Assembly: GCA_951799425.1 (NCBI GenBank)
Contig: OX637394.1
Location: forward strand, 49,665,142 to 49,729,141
Length of the DNA: 64,000 nucleotides
Direction: 5' to 3'
From: Ilex aquifolium
Lineage: Eukaryota > Streptophyta > Magnoliopsida > Aquifoliales > Aquifoliaceae
A program made the position numbers and the translations under genes. Numbering within the stretch: the stretch's first letter is position 1; each line of letters begins with the position of its first letter. Below, in pieces: positions 1 through 11,259 of the stretch. The notes under the pieces were generated by a model. It saw nothing but the letters and a program-made list of their open reading frames with translations. It had not been told where the DNA came from and did no database searches.

Positions 1-1074
1 AGTTAATTCTCTGTGCTATTTTTAGCTTACAAGATACATGCATATGTTTACATCAAGATTGATCTTGATGGCCACGAATTTACTAATTTTTGAGTTAGTT
101 TTTTCGGACAATCAGATGATATATGTCATGGCAGGGGTTCTATTTTTAAGGTTCAAAGTATCGACCGATACCGATTTATCTTCCGATGTAATCCCATTTC
201 ATGTTCAGTGTCAAACACGACTCTCACAGTAATTGGCCGAGTCTTCAGAAAAATCTTCGAGTGAATAAACCATGGATTAACCAAGAATGGCCAATGAGAT
301 TTAATCAATTTAAGGCTAAACAGATGAGATATTCCCGGCTTGAGATTACACAGAGCTCGAGTTATCCAAATATAACCATTAGCCTCGGTTGAGTTAAGCA
401 GATGAGGTTGATTCTCATTCTTTCTGTACAAATTCATTACTTTAAATGGGAACACTACAGAAAATGAAAGCCATGACCCATGTATGGTAACAAATTGGAA
501 CAGTAGGAAACTGTGATGAGGAGACTCAAATACATGCTGGATGATGGATTTCAGCATTCGCTATTGGCTTTTCAAAACACCGCCTCATTTTACACTGATA
601 TCTGTTGGTAAGGGAAAAGAGGGGGGGAAGGGGGTGGGTTGCAAAACTAGCTCAGTTCCGTAAACTGCACACACAGAGAACACAACCGTCACATACTTGG
701 ATACCGTTGCCTGTGTTCTTTCAGCAAGAAACATGATTATGCATTTCTTCGAGTTTTGAGATACCTGGTTGGCAACTTCTATGGTGTCACTCAAGTATAT
801 ACTCACATGAAGAATGGGACAATAATGCTTACAAGAATGGTAAGTATACAAGGCAAGTAATGCCTGCTAATACTGATCTTGGAGCCAAAATTTCTCTAAT
901 GCACATGGATTAGAGACGGAGAATAAGATGTTCCAGCCAAAAAAAAAGAGAGAGTTTCATCAAATCCCGTCCTCTCTGAGGAAACCCTGGACACCCCCAT
1001 TTGTAATGTTGAATACGAGCAAAAAAGCTATAACACATAATAAATAGATAAAACTGAGTCAGGTACAACTTCTT
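1..1074. other. Intergenic region, no gene seen
   Basis: Non-coding stretch downstream of the plant-mobile-domain gene, which ends at 1075 on the minus strand. Part of it, roughly 850-1074, is probably that gene's 3' UTR. The open frames here (for example 153-557 minus) have no recognisable domain and no matching exon structure. Confidence 0.5.
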
Positions 1075-4000
1075 TCATATCCTGTTGCGAGTTGCTATTA
1101 GAAAAGCAACCACTCTCTCAAGCTTGCTAATCCGAGCCTCAAGTTCCACTCCAGGTTCATGAGATGAGTTTTGTCCAACCATTCTCTCAAGCCTGCTAAT
1201 CCGAGCCTCAAGTTCCACTCCTGGTTCATGAGATGAGTTTTGTCCTTTGCTGTGGTTGGTGCTATCCAAACTGTGGCCTGAACTTCCAGCTTTACTCTCA
1301 TTTGCATGCTCAGTGGCAGTTTCTGATCTCTCTCTCGCGGAGTGAGGCAGCATAATCTTGTCTACTGGTTTCATCAATGTTTCCGCCCTCCCAAATGCTC
1401 CACTATGTGCAGTTAAAGAAGGCAGATTTTGAAACTGAACATCTAAAAAAAGGGAAAGTGAAAGAAATTATAGGAAATCGCTAGTTGGGAACATAGGATT
1501 CACTATCTTGTTTTCAAAATGGATATAATATACAGCAAAAAAGTTTATTCCAGAACTGTGTTCAAGCTTTCTTGTTTTCTTTTGATTTTTAAGTTCAGGC
1601 TTGTTATACATCACCGGGTGCAAAACCTAAATGGGTAATTCCTTCGCATCTGAATTTTAGATCATAGCTCCTAGAATCACTCTACAATGCAGAGTTGAAG
1701 TTTCTCAAGTGCTAGAGGAATTATGACTCTTTTAACGTCATATATCAGAGCAGAGTAAAACTAGTCTGATAAGTTGCCTAGAATCATCCCTATGTCCTGC
1801 AATACCAACGAGAACAGTTACATAAGCTTATATCTGTCGAACAAGGAAATACATAGAAATCAGGAATAATGAGGTCTCAAACATGGAAAACTAATGAAAC
1901 AACTGAAGAAGGCGTGCTTAAGATCTAAACAACGATATATATGGTAATGAGATTGACCAACTTATGATAGCATTCAATGTCTTCATAAAATCCTTGATAT
2001 GCAGAAACAACTTAATTATTAAGCAAATCAGCATAGTGTTTACTACGATACGTGGGATGCATCATGCCTTTGGACATCTTACGGGTATGTCCTTTTTTAC
2101 CTACCACTAAATAAGTAAACATAAATGATGTAACACACAACAGATTAAATTAGGATCAACTTTATAGAGTTTGGCAACCTCAATAGCTCCTAATTGGAAT
2201 CATCAACAGTTCAAAGTTCAAGCAAGCATACTCCAAAAATTCACAAAGATAATTGTTGCAAAAGCCTAATATAGATCAAAATAAGCTACTGCATTTACAT
2301 GTCAGCCAAACCTGTGCAAAATTTTGCTGCTTCGACATGAACAGCTGTTTCATCAAGATCGATAATCTCAGCTTCAAAGGTACTGTTTTGGCCATTGTTG
2401 CTGTTGACGCTCACCATATAGGGAATAGCAGCTCCACCTCTACTCCCAGTTGCATGTCCTGCTGTTTTCTCCAATTCTTCCTTCTCAGGTTCACCATTGA
2501 CACTATTTTTTACAGGTTTTTCCTGTGAATGCATCTTTTGGATCATTGCACTATCAGCAGTCGAAGATGATGGACTTTGCAATGGGGTGCCCATCGCAGG
2601 CCTATACTCGCCAACAGAATCCTTCTCTTCTATTCTTCTGCATTTAGGAGGAAAACCAGGAGGAACAAGGGGATCATTATCTCCCTTCTTATCACTTGAA
2701 TACGACGACATTTTTCTTTTTAGCAATTCATCAAGAGTTAGGTCATCCTCATCAACACAATGCTTTATCTCTATTCTACTACTTCTAGGACGAAAATCAG
2801 GAGGAACAAGGGCATAATTTTCTGCCCTCTTTTCACTTGAGTACAACGTCATTCTTCTTTTTTGAAATTCATCGAGAGTTAGCTCATCCTCATCAACAAA
2901 ATCCTTTATTCCTATTCCACTACTTTTAGGAGGAAAACCAGGAGGGACAAGAGCATCATTTCCTGCCCTCTCCTCACTTGAATACGATGACATTTTTCGT
3001 TTCATGCCCTTAAAACTATTTTTCTTTTCTCCAACAACTTTAGTTCTATCTTCCCCTGCTAACATTGATTGCTTCCACCACTCAAAATATCGAGTGGTCA
3101 CATCTGACACAAAGATTCGCGATGGCATGTAAAATTTTTCATCCCCAATAGCCCTTGTGTAACATTTCCAAGCAATTTCAGGGGTTGCATTGGCTCGTGC
3201 TACATTTCCGGGAATATCCTGATCCAAACCAAATTGCATTGCAACTCTATGTGGGAGGTACTGCTCTATAGAGTCCATCCCAACTAGCTCACTGACCCTC
3301 AAGCATCGAGCAATTGCCTCTAATTCTTCACTCAAACCTGAATCAACTAACACCCACTCTTCTTTTTCTTTGTAAAAACTATGAGAAAAGTTGTTCAAAG
3401 CTTTCACATACGGGCGCCAAAGGAATTGTTCTGCAGCATAGTCTATAGCCAACCTCACATCCTCAATTGTGTTTTTTCCCATAATTTCCCATCTATAAAT
3501 TCTTGGCTTACCAAATTCAATTAACTTAGATTTTGGCTGAAGAGTTGGAAATCTCTCCCAAACCCAAACTTGCAGAATTAATAATGGGGCATATAATCTG
3601 AGTTCTGAAACATTATCTTTGTTAGAATCAATAAAAGTCTCTTTCAACAACCTTAAATCCCTGTAAATGCTAGCAAGAACAGCTGGTGCAATAGCAATTT
3701 TTGTACCTCTAGCAAGATGAATTGCAATGGGGAAAACATTTTTCAAAATTGTATCATAAGCATGTGCTGGAAAAACAAACCTTGACAACCAAAGGCAAAG
3801 AAATGCTTCGTGCTCGATTTCGCTTCCACTATCCATAAATTTATCTATCCAACAAGAATGGGAGGGCTTTTTGGATACTGTTCTTGAAGTTTGTAATCGG
3901 GCATTGAGTAATCTTTCTTGGATTTCTAATTCTCCGTTTTCAAGAGGACTTAAAACAGAGTGACCCAAAACAGAGTAACCCCCCAAGATCATCACATCTT

Positions 4001-4430
4001 CAAGAGTGATTGTTGCTTCACCCCATGGGAAAACAAATGATTTGGTCTCAGAACACCATTTCTCTGCAAACCCAAGAATCAAATTGTCATCCCGTTGACT
4101 TTTGTATTTAGAACTCAGAATAGATTCATGAATTCCAGCTTTTTCCCACACAGATTGGTACAAAAAATGCATGCTATCAACCCATGTTGCCCAATCTTCT
4201 TGTGGGCATCTCCACCCACAAAACACTTTTGATCGCCATTTCTTGGGCCATGAACTGTTAGATGCAGAGGAGAGAGAATTTAAAGGAAGGTCGAAAGGTG
4301 GTTCATCACTGGAAGTGGCAGAGGGTTTGAGAAAATGACCAGTTCTTAGAGTAGGCTCACCACCCGTGGGTGGTATCATGAGCTCTTCTCTTTCTTCCAT
4401 GATGGTTGTGATTTCTGATGGGTCTGCCAT
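1075..4430 (-). CDS. Plant mobile domain (MAIL/MAIN-like) protein
   Basis: Two exons on the minus strand, 4430-2312 and 1442-1075, joined across a GT–AG intron; both give one frame of 828 aa. I chose the splice because the first exon's frame stops six codons past a CAG/GTTTGG donor, and the acceptor after a T-rich tract at 1445-1451 restores the frame. Residues about 75-440 look like a plant mobile domain, with features such as WVDSMHFLYQSVW and FVFPWGEATITLEDV. Relatives (MAIN, MAIL1) act in the nucleus in meristem maintenance and transposon silencing; others are carried by transposons. The C-terminal part is a basic/acidic low-complexity tail with three 47-residue repeats (from residue 480). 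The last exon adds a duplicated 23-residue amphipathic unit ending in a likely coiled coil (ARISRLER, ARISKLERVVAF). No transposase lies beside it, so a host gene is more likely than a transposon passenger. The exact function is unknown. Confidence 0.85.
1112..1253 (-). repeat. Tandem 69-bp (23-residue) coding repeat
   Basis: Two nearly identical 69-bp units in the last exon encode GQNSSHEPGVELEARIS(R/K)LER twice. The high identity suggests a recent duplication. It doubles a heptad-like segment at the C-terminus. Confidence 0.85.
2630..2993 (-). repeat. Three 47-residue coding repeats
   Basis: Inside the plant-mobile-domain gene, a 141-bp unit occurs almost three times in frame. Each unit begins M(S/T)xYSS and runs through LVPPxFxP to a DEDxLTLDE acidic block; the third is truncated after its proline segment. 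The copies have diverged in sequence but kept the frame. Confidence 0.85.
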
Positions 4431-4760
4431 TGTTAGAGACCAAGAGCTCTGTGAAGAGAGTGTATGCCTCCACCTTAAAGATTACACGCTTTGTTTAAAC
4501 TTCAGAGAGAGAGAGAGGGGCTGTCAGAAGTGGGGAGGTGTGTCATAATCATCACTGGCGATTCTGTGAATCTATGCATACAAGAGGAAACATTACTCCC
4601 ACGAAACCCAATAGCCGCAAGAACTTATCTGTCTATAGAGAAATGGACCAAATGCACTCTATTTACAGCACAACAACCCCCCCCCCCCCCCCCCCAAACA
4701 AAAGAAAAAAAACTCCACCAAAAATAACTACATAGTCTATGATCATACAATTTCTTATAG
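4431..4760. promoter_or_regulatory. Upstream region of the plant-mobile-domain gene
   Basis: Presumed 5' UTR and promoter of the minus-strand gene. It contains a GA/CT-rich tract (4504-4518) and a C homopolymer of about 18 nt near 4677. No clear TATA box was identified. Confidence 0.35.
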
Positions 4761-4764
4761 AGGC

Positions 4765-5760
4765 TGTCAAGCCTCACCTCGATTTTGTAATATTTTAGAT
4801 TTTTTCTCTCTATTTTTAAGTAAAAATGAGTCCCATAAGTAGTTGATTGAACTTAATTGTATTTTAATTTCAAACTTAAACTTTTAATATAACATCACTT
4901 CTATTTTAAGTTTTTTTTCCAAATTACGGTTTATTGTTGGCGCCAAAAAAATCCAACCAACTCACTCTATTTAATCAAACATTTAGTCAATAAATCTAAT
5001 TAACTTGTCTTATTTAATTAGCCGTTTTCCAAAAATAGCTCACTTATCTACTAATGTTAGGCTTTCCTATTTAGAAAATATTAACATCTAATATCATACC
5101 TTTTAATTTAATATTTCCCTGTAAGAAATTAATCATAAAATATTTTTTATTAAGTAATAGAGGGAAAAAAAAAAACAAAAAAAATTGACCAGCAAACAGA
5201 GAGAGAAGGGGGGGGGGGTGGGGGGAGTGGATATGGAATCTTGCTTTTCAAAACATCACCTTACTTTTTGTAATATGTTATGTTTATCTTCTCTATTTCT
5301 AAGTAAAAGATGAGTCCTATGAGTCAATTTGTAGATCGGAGTCTCTCGTACTAATTTTATATAGTTGTCCGTTGTAGGCCCGCCGTCAAACTTATGGGTT
5401 AAGTAGTTGATTGAATTTAATAATTTTTTTTAATTTTAAACTTTAACTTTTGATAGTATCACCTTTCATTTTAAGCATTTTTTCAAATTATAGATTGTCG
5501 TTCGCGCTAAAAAAATCTGACCAACTCGGTCGATTCAATTAAACATTTAGTCAATAAATCCAATTAACTCGTCCTATTTAATTAGCCATTTTTAAAAAAT
5601 AACTTACTTATTTACTAGTGTTAGCCTTCCCTATTTAGAAAATATTGACTTATCTAATATCATACATTTTAATTAAATATTGCCCTGCAAGAAATTAATC
5701 ATAAAATATTTTTTATTAAGTAATAGAGGGAAAAAAATGATCAGCAAGAGAGGGGGAGAA
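4765..5760. repeat. Diverged tandem duplication of an AT-rich block
   Basis: Two direct copies, about 4765-5200 and 5250-5755, share long segments such as AGTAGTTGATTGAA, ACATTTAGTCAATAAAT and TTATTAAGTAATAGAGGG in the same order. The second copy has about 90 extra bases after GAGTCCTATGAG. A G-run lies at the junction (about 5210-5225). No coding potential is seen. The block ends about 20 bp from the 3' side of the tRNA gene. Confidence 0.75.
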
Positions 5761-5766
5761 AAAAAA
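5759..5766 (-). terminator. Pol III T-run terminator of the tRNA gene
   Basis: Eight consecutive T residues on the minus strand begin 10 nt past the tRNA 3' end, which is the usual Pol III terminator. Confidence 0.85.
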
Positions 5767-5776
5767 GGAGAGAATA

Positions 5777-5848
5777 TATCAGAGCCAGGTTTCGATCCTG
5801 GGACCTGTGGGTTATGGGCCCACCACGCTTCCGCTGCGCCACTCTGAT
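5777..5848 (-). tRNA. Initiator tRNA-Met (CAU)
   Basis: The reverse strand folds as a 72-nt intronless tRNA. The acceptor stem pairs ATCAGAG with CTCTGAT plus discriminator A. The anticodon stem GTGGG/CCCAC encloses a loop with anticodon CAT at 5814-5816. The T loop reads ATCGAAA rather than TTCGAAA; this A54 feature marks eukaryotic initiators. The internal A box (GTGGCGCAGCGG) and B box (GGATCGAAACC) are intact, so the gene looks functional for Pol III. Upstream, CAA triplets occur just before the 5' end, as is common for plant tRNA genes. Confidence 0.97.
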
Positions 5849-6056
5849 TTGTTGTACATATAGTTTCAATATTTTATATTTATTTCGTTTTAATTACATT
5901 ACCCTGCTCACCATACCAGCAGATAAACACTCTCTCTCTTCTCGGTGAGACCTCTCTGTTCTTCCTTCTTGCTGAGCAGACGTATAAATCGTCAATCAAT
6001 TCTTTTGTGGTGTGGAAGCTTTTGATCAACCAGAAAGATAGTAGTCTAATTGTAGA

Positions 6057-8637
6057 ATGAGGCGAAGACCTGGAATTGGCGGTTTACAGAACGCTGCTGT
6101 TGCTAGGGTTTGCTTCCCAATCCATCTCTCTTGTATCCAAAACATATTTTAATTGGTTGATTTACAGTGTTTAACTTAAATTTCTATGATCTGTGAGATG
6201 AATTTCAAATCCTTTCTCAGGATCAATATCGTTTGCTAGGAGAGAATGTGGCAAAGTTAAGAACCGATCTCATGAAAGAACAGCTCACTACTTTTCGATC
6301 TCAGCTTGAAGACTTTGCCCGAAAACATAAGGTCAGGTCACTCTCTTCTTTTTCTTTGCTTTTTTTTTTCCCCATTTATTTTGTCTTGCTTATGTAATTT
6401 GGTGTTTCCATCATTCATATCATGAAATACTGTCAAATTTCTTCAGACTCCCCCCCCCCAATTCACACTCAATTAGCTACCTTTAGATGAAGCTGGCGAA
6501 ACTGAACATAAATTTAATTTTTTTTTGAAAAATTTTCGTACAAGAAACCTTCATAATCACAATACTCCAAATTCTACGTGGGGCAACATGGAATTGAGTT
6601 CTTTCTATTAGAATTGAGGAAAAGTTAGTCCAAAAGTTGAACTAATTGTCCCCAGTTCCGTTTTCAAGGCCCAAATTTGACACGCCCCAAACACAATATA
6701 ATGTTGCATATTACTGTGAACAGAAAAAGAGATGAATTTAACTGTTTCATTAGCACTGTAATTAAACATCCACGTGTTTGGATTTTAGCGGTCAAAACAT
6801 TACTGAGACTTGATACGATTAGTGCAGAATGACATTCGCAAGAACCCAGCGTTCAGATCACAGTTCCACGAGATGTGTGCAAAAGTAGGAGTAGATCCTC
6901 TAGCCTCAAATAAGGGTTTCTGGGCAGAGTTGCTTGGGATTGGTGACTTCTATTATGAACTTGGTAAGTACCGGATCTTCTTGATTATTTATATACATGC
7001 TTGGTTGCATCTATAATTCCAGACATAAATGAAAAGAGTTGCATTTGTTGTTTTATTCTTTAGCTAATACTGTGTGTTATGAAAAGGCTTTGCTGAGTTG
7101 GGCTTGTGTCACGCGATTGTATGTGTTTTTGTCCTAATCTGCTGGATTGGTTGGTTGATGTTTCTATTGATGTTTGTGATATTTGATTTTTAAGTGAAGA
7201 GATTATGTACTTGAAGCCTGCTCTTTTTATCTTCGTGCTTCTTTGCAGAAGAAAGTTTGTGTTAATTTTCCATATATTAACTGTAATGAAGTTACTTGAC
7301 TAGACAGGGGTGCAAATTGTTGAAATTTGCTTGGCTACTAGATCACACAATGGAGGTCTGATTAATTTGGAGGAACTCTGTAAACTTCTTTGTCAACGGA
7401 GAAAGGGTGCACGTGAAACTGTGTCCGAGGATGACTGCTTGCGTGCTATTAGTAAGCTGAAGGTTATTGTCTGAGCTTTTATGCTTTTTCCATTTTGTCA
7501 GAGAAGCTGTTTCTAGATACATTGCAGTCAGTAGCTCATATTTTTGTTATGATTTCAATATCTTGAGGATTTGTGGGTTAGGGTGAGAAGGGGGTGTTTA
7601 GCTTTGTTAGTGAACTGACATCATTAACGGCGAATCAGAATATCAAACAGTGGATATAGCTGAACACGTTCTTGTATGGTATTGGTAATTTTGGTAGTTG
7701 GGTACTAAGTGGGGTTATCTTTGGGTACATGATTGTCGGTAAGAAGTTTGTTGTCCGATGGCATATTTCTCATGTGTCTAAAATTGCCTAGGGTACTTTT
7801 TAACCAGGAGCTGACCAATTTAATACTAAAAATCCTTACCTTTATCACCATATTTGGTAATCAGACGAAATGCTGTCTAAGTTACAACCGAATTGATTTT
7901 GAAATTTTCCTAGGTTGATCTATTGAATGATTGTCCTCAAAGATTGCTACACATTATCCCTCATATTTCAGACATCATACAACATAGCTAGTGTACATAT
8001 TGTCATTTACTAACTTGTATTTGTTTGGCAAACCATAGCTTACAATTTGACATTACTTGCTTCTTGACTGTGTTCCAATATGCTAACATGAAGTGCGTTG
8101 AATTTTCCAGGTGTTAGGTAGTGGTTTTGAGGTGATTTCTGTTGGGAAGAGAAAGCTTGTTCGATCTGTTCCGACCGAGTTAAACAAGGACCACAATGAA
8201 ATTCTAGAGCTGGCCCAGGTTTATTCATTTTTATATTTTCCTCTCAAACTTCATTTGCGAGTAATTGATATGCAACCTCTTTTCAAGTTCTCATATTTCT
8301 TGAAACTGATTGTGAAAATATGTGCTGCATCATTTTGCCTCCGATTTTTTGTGTATTGATCAGAATTGTACTAATTGTTTTCTTCAACCAATTTTGGTGT
8401 TTTAAATTGCATAGTGTTGCATTACATATTCTCTCACCTGGCAATGACTATGAAGTTCAGAAAAGTTACGGACATGGCCTTGCTGGATTGACATTTTGGA
8501 TTTGTATGTACTTGTATTCCATTAAAAACATATTATATCTCTGAATATGTGGCAGTTTAAGCTGCAAAGAGTTGGGGAAAGAAAAAGGAAGAGGAAGAAT
8601 AAAGAAAAGAATGAAATCTAGATGGGAATATTTCTTC

Positions 8638-8668
<31 letters not shown>

Positions 8669-9548
8669 GCTGGGTAGGAAAAGAAAATTTCCCTCCCTTT
8701 CAATCCTTCCAAATGTTTAGCACATAGTCCAAGTCAGTTCAGTTGCAATGGGCCTCTTTGTTAGAAGAAAGAGGAGAGGTGCCGCCCAGAGGAGTAGTGA
8801 ATTTTGGTCGTTTTTGAAGGCTGTATGCTTTTGAACTTTTTTTTTAGGTGGGGTGCATGCCGGGGGAACAAGCCCCAACTGCAAACAAAAAACGCAAATC
8901 TAGGTAATCCTTGACAATCTGTCATGGAAGCTTTCAGCTTTCTCTAGATTACCAGTAGGAGGAAGATGGTTTATTTTCTTTCCTTCTCTCTCCTGATGAA
9001 CAAAATGGAGTTTTTAAGTTCTAAGCTCTGTTTTTTTTAATAATCTAATTTTCTTGGAAGACAAATAAATGTGATAAAGATGAGTCTCGGTATAAAAGAT
9101 CTAAGCCTGATTTCTGTTCTCTTAGTCGCCCTTCTTTCTACTGTTGCAACAGCCATAATAGATGCTGCGAAGTATTACATCATTATTCTGGAAACCTTAT
9201 ATATCAACACTAGTATGATTGTTTGGTCATGTGATTCTCATAGGCCCAAGGCTTTGTGACGGTTGAAGAAGTAGAGCGGCGACTCTCCTGGTCTTCTGGC
9301 CGTGCCACTGATGCCCTTGAAACTTTATTAGATGTAAGTTCATGTTGCTCTTCCATTTTTGTTTCTAGTAATTTTTTTTGATATTGACCTTTTCTGTTGC
9401 TGTATATTTAATTCCCTCATAAACTCTCTGCTGGACAACGCAGGAAGGTCTTGCCATGGTTGATGACGGTCACAGAGACGGCAGACGCCGATACTGGTTT
9501 CCCTGTGTATCTTCCATCTCCTCTTATGTAGGAGCCGACACTCTCTAA
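6057..9548 (+). CDS. VPS22: ESCRT-II subunit SNF8/VPS22
   Basis: Seven exons: 6057-6107, 6221-6331, 6828-6963, 7308-7462, 8111-8218, 9244-9333 and 9444-9548. All have GT–AG borders and join into 251 codons, the usual size of plant VPS22. The product starts [14 protein letters not shown], followed by the N-terminal helical hairpin ([17 protein letters not shown]). Two winged-helix domains follow, with landmarks [20 protein letters not shown] and [16 protein letters not shown]. In other eukaryotes SNF8 joins VPS25 and VPS36 in ESCRT-II on endosomes and helps sort ubiquitinated membrane proteins into multivesicular bodies. The start is the first ATG after a short CT-rich leader and gives the conserved N-terminus. 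Intron 5 (8219-9243) holds a (CT)n microsatellite at 8637-8662 but no gene. Confidence 0.96.
8637..8662. repeat. (CT)n microsatellite in VPS22 intron 5
   Basis: A run of about 13 CT dinucleotides within the intron. Confidence 0.95.
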
Positions 9549-10010
9549 GATTTTTCAACAGGATTTTCTTCATTGTAGACAAGTGAGATGTTTCAAGAGG
9601 AAATCCAGACAATTGAAAAACATGTATTTAATTGTAACTCGTGGGAATAAAATTCATCTTTTCCGGTCATACGGTCTGTTTGAGGTGATAAAGCTTATGC
9701 CACACCTTTCAACGGTTGGAGTTCTTCTCTTCGCTACCTTTTCTTTGCTAATGATTTTCCGCTTTCAGATAGAATTCTTCTTTACATTGCAGAGAGATTG
9801 GTTTGTTTCTTCTTCTCCTCTTTTGCATATTTTTTGGAGCTTATATATACGTATGTTATATTGTTGTTGATTCCAAGCCTTACTAAGTAATTTATTGGCA
9901 CTCTTTACTTAATTAATGTGAGGAGTTCACTTTCTCTTAGGGTTTATATACACAAATTTACCTCGTTGGTGACTGTTGTGAGGTGACCTAGAGGACCATG
10001 GGCTGGCTTT
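9549..10010. other. 3' UTR and spacer downstream of VPS22
   Basis: AT-rich sequence with no convincing reading frame. The first 250 bp or so is probably the VPS22 3' UTR. Confidence 0.45.
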
Positions 10011-10039
10011 ATGAGATCTGTACATGACCTACAAATAAT

Positions 10040-10345
10040 ATTGTTTTAGTGATAAAATTATTTTCGCCTCTAAAGGACACTCTTAGTGATGAATTCGTCA
10101 TTTAAAGTTCTGTTATAGTGACACCCGTTCTATTTGTCGCTAAATGTAATCTTTTAGTAGCAAATTATTGTTCGTCACCATAACTTAGTCACTCGAAACC
10201 CGAGAAATTGGACAAATAGTGACAAATTCTATTGTCGTCGCTAGAGATAGTAGGCAAAAACTTTTAGTGACGAAATAAGCCATCACTAAATCTCCTATTA
10301 TTTTGGCCACGACTTCGTAATTTTGGCACTAAATCTCCTCTTTTT
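10040..10345. mobile_element. Degenerate subterminal-repeat block (transposon remnant)
   Basis: The block contains many short direct and inverted copies of a TTTAGTGACGAA / TTCGTCACTAAA-like motif, for example TTAGTGATGAATTCGTCA, TTGTCGCTAAATG and TTTAGTGACGAAATAAG. Dense arrays of such motifs in both orientations are typical of the subterminal regions of plant CACTA-type transposons. No CACTA terminus, TSD or transposase is visible, so the class is uncertain. Confidence 0.5.
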
Positions 10346-10448
10346 TAGGTATTTTTGGGCAAAACTACGTTAGTTCAACAGTTATATTTTTATTGATGTT
10401 TTTTTTTTTGCAAATCTTATCATTTTTAGTCTATCCCGCCTTAGTAGC

Positions 10449-10899
10449 TTGGACTCCATTTCCAAATGTTCATTGCACTACAACCATATATACAGGAGAC
10501 CACCACTCCAACTCCTCTCTTTCAAATTGGAGAAAATAACTGGAAGGGAATTTTCAAGGGCAATCGTGCACTGGAACCGACTCATCTCTGTCTCTCAACT
10601 ATGGATGTTGTGTCGATACTGCAAGAGAGACGAGCAATAAGAGGGACACACCTGAGGTTGAGCACCTATACAACCACACTGAACAATGTGTGCTGGACGA
10701 GAACAATGCGATTGCCATGGCAAGGAATCTTCCACGACTAGAAGACCTTAACTTAAGAAGTTGTTGCATAAGTAAAAGCTGGAATAAGAATATTCTACAT
10801 CAATGCAAAGGACTCGAGTGGATTTCACTTGAAGGCAGTATGCTAATGGAAAAGAGATCATCATGTTTGAGAGAATTCATGATTGAAATGTTTTCTTAA
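10449..10899 (+). pseudogene. F-box/LRR-like gene fragment
   Basis: A short open stretch at 10690-10899 encodes leucine-rich repeats: AIAMARNLPRLEDLNLRSC followed by LHQCKGLEWISLEGS. The arrangement resembles the C-terminal LRRs of SKIP19-like F-box proteins. Upstream frames (10449-10640 and 10466-10741) are short and mutually shifted, and no F-box motif is visible. I read it as a decayed 5'-truncated copy. The similarity is from pattern recognition only. Confidence 0.4.
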
Positions 10900-11259
10900 C
10901 ATGAACTTTCATTGACTGTGGTTCTAATACGTTTAGTTAAAAGATATCACCGGCTACCTCACAAAAGATGTCACATACTGACTTCCCTCCCATGCATAAA
11001 CAACTTTATTTTTAGGGAAACCAAGAAACAATTCATTAACAACACAAAAAAGTGCTAAAACAGTAGGAAGCTTGGTTAGTAACCATGTTCATTTGGCACA
11101 AATGCCATCGTCCTTTTCACACAAGGTTAAGTATATTCAGTACAAAATAACAGTACTCTCAAGTGAGATTTTAAAACCATTCAAGCGTCGAAATTTGTAT
11201 CATCTTGCTACATATGGTATGGAATTAGTGTCAAAGGCAAGCTCCAGTGCCATCAGCCA

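Noticed and set aside
153..557. 134-codon minus-strand frame
   Set aside because: No domain, no splice partners, and codon content like spacer DNA; probably chance.
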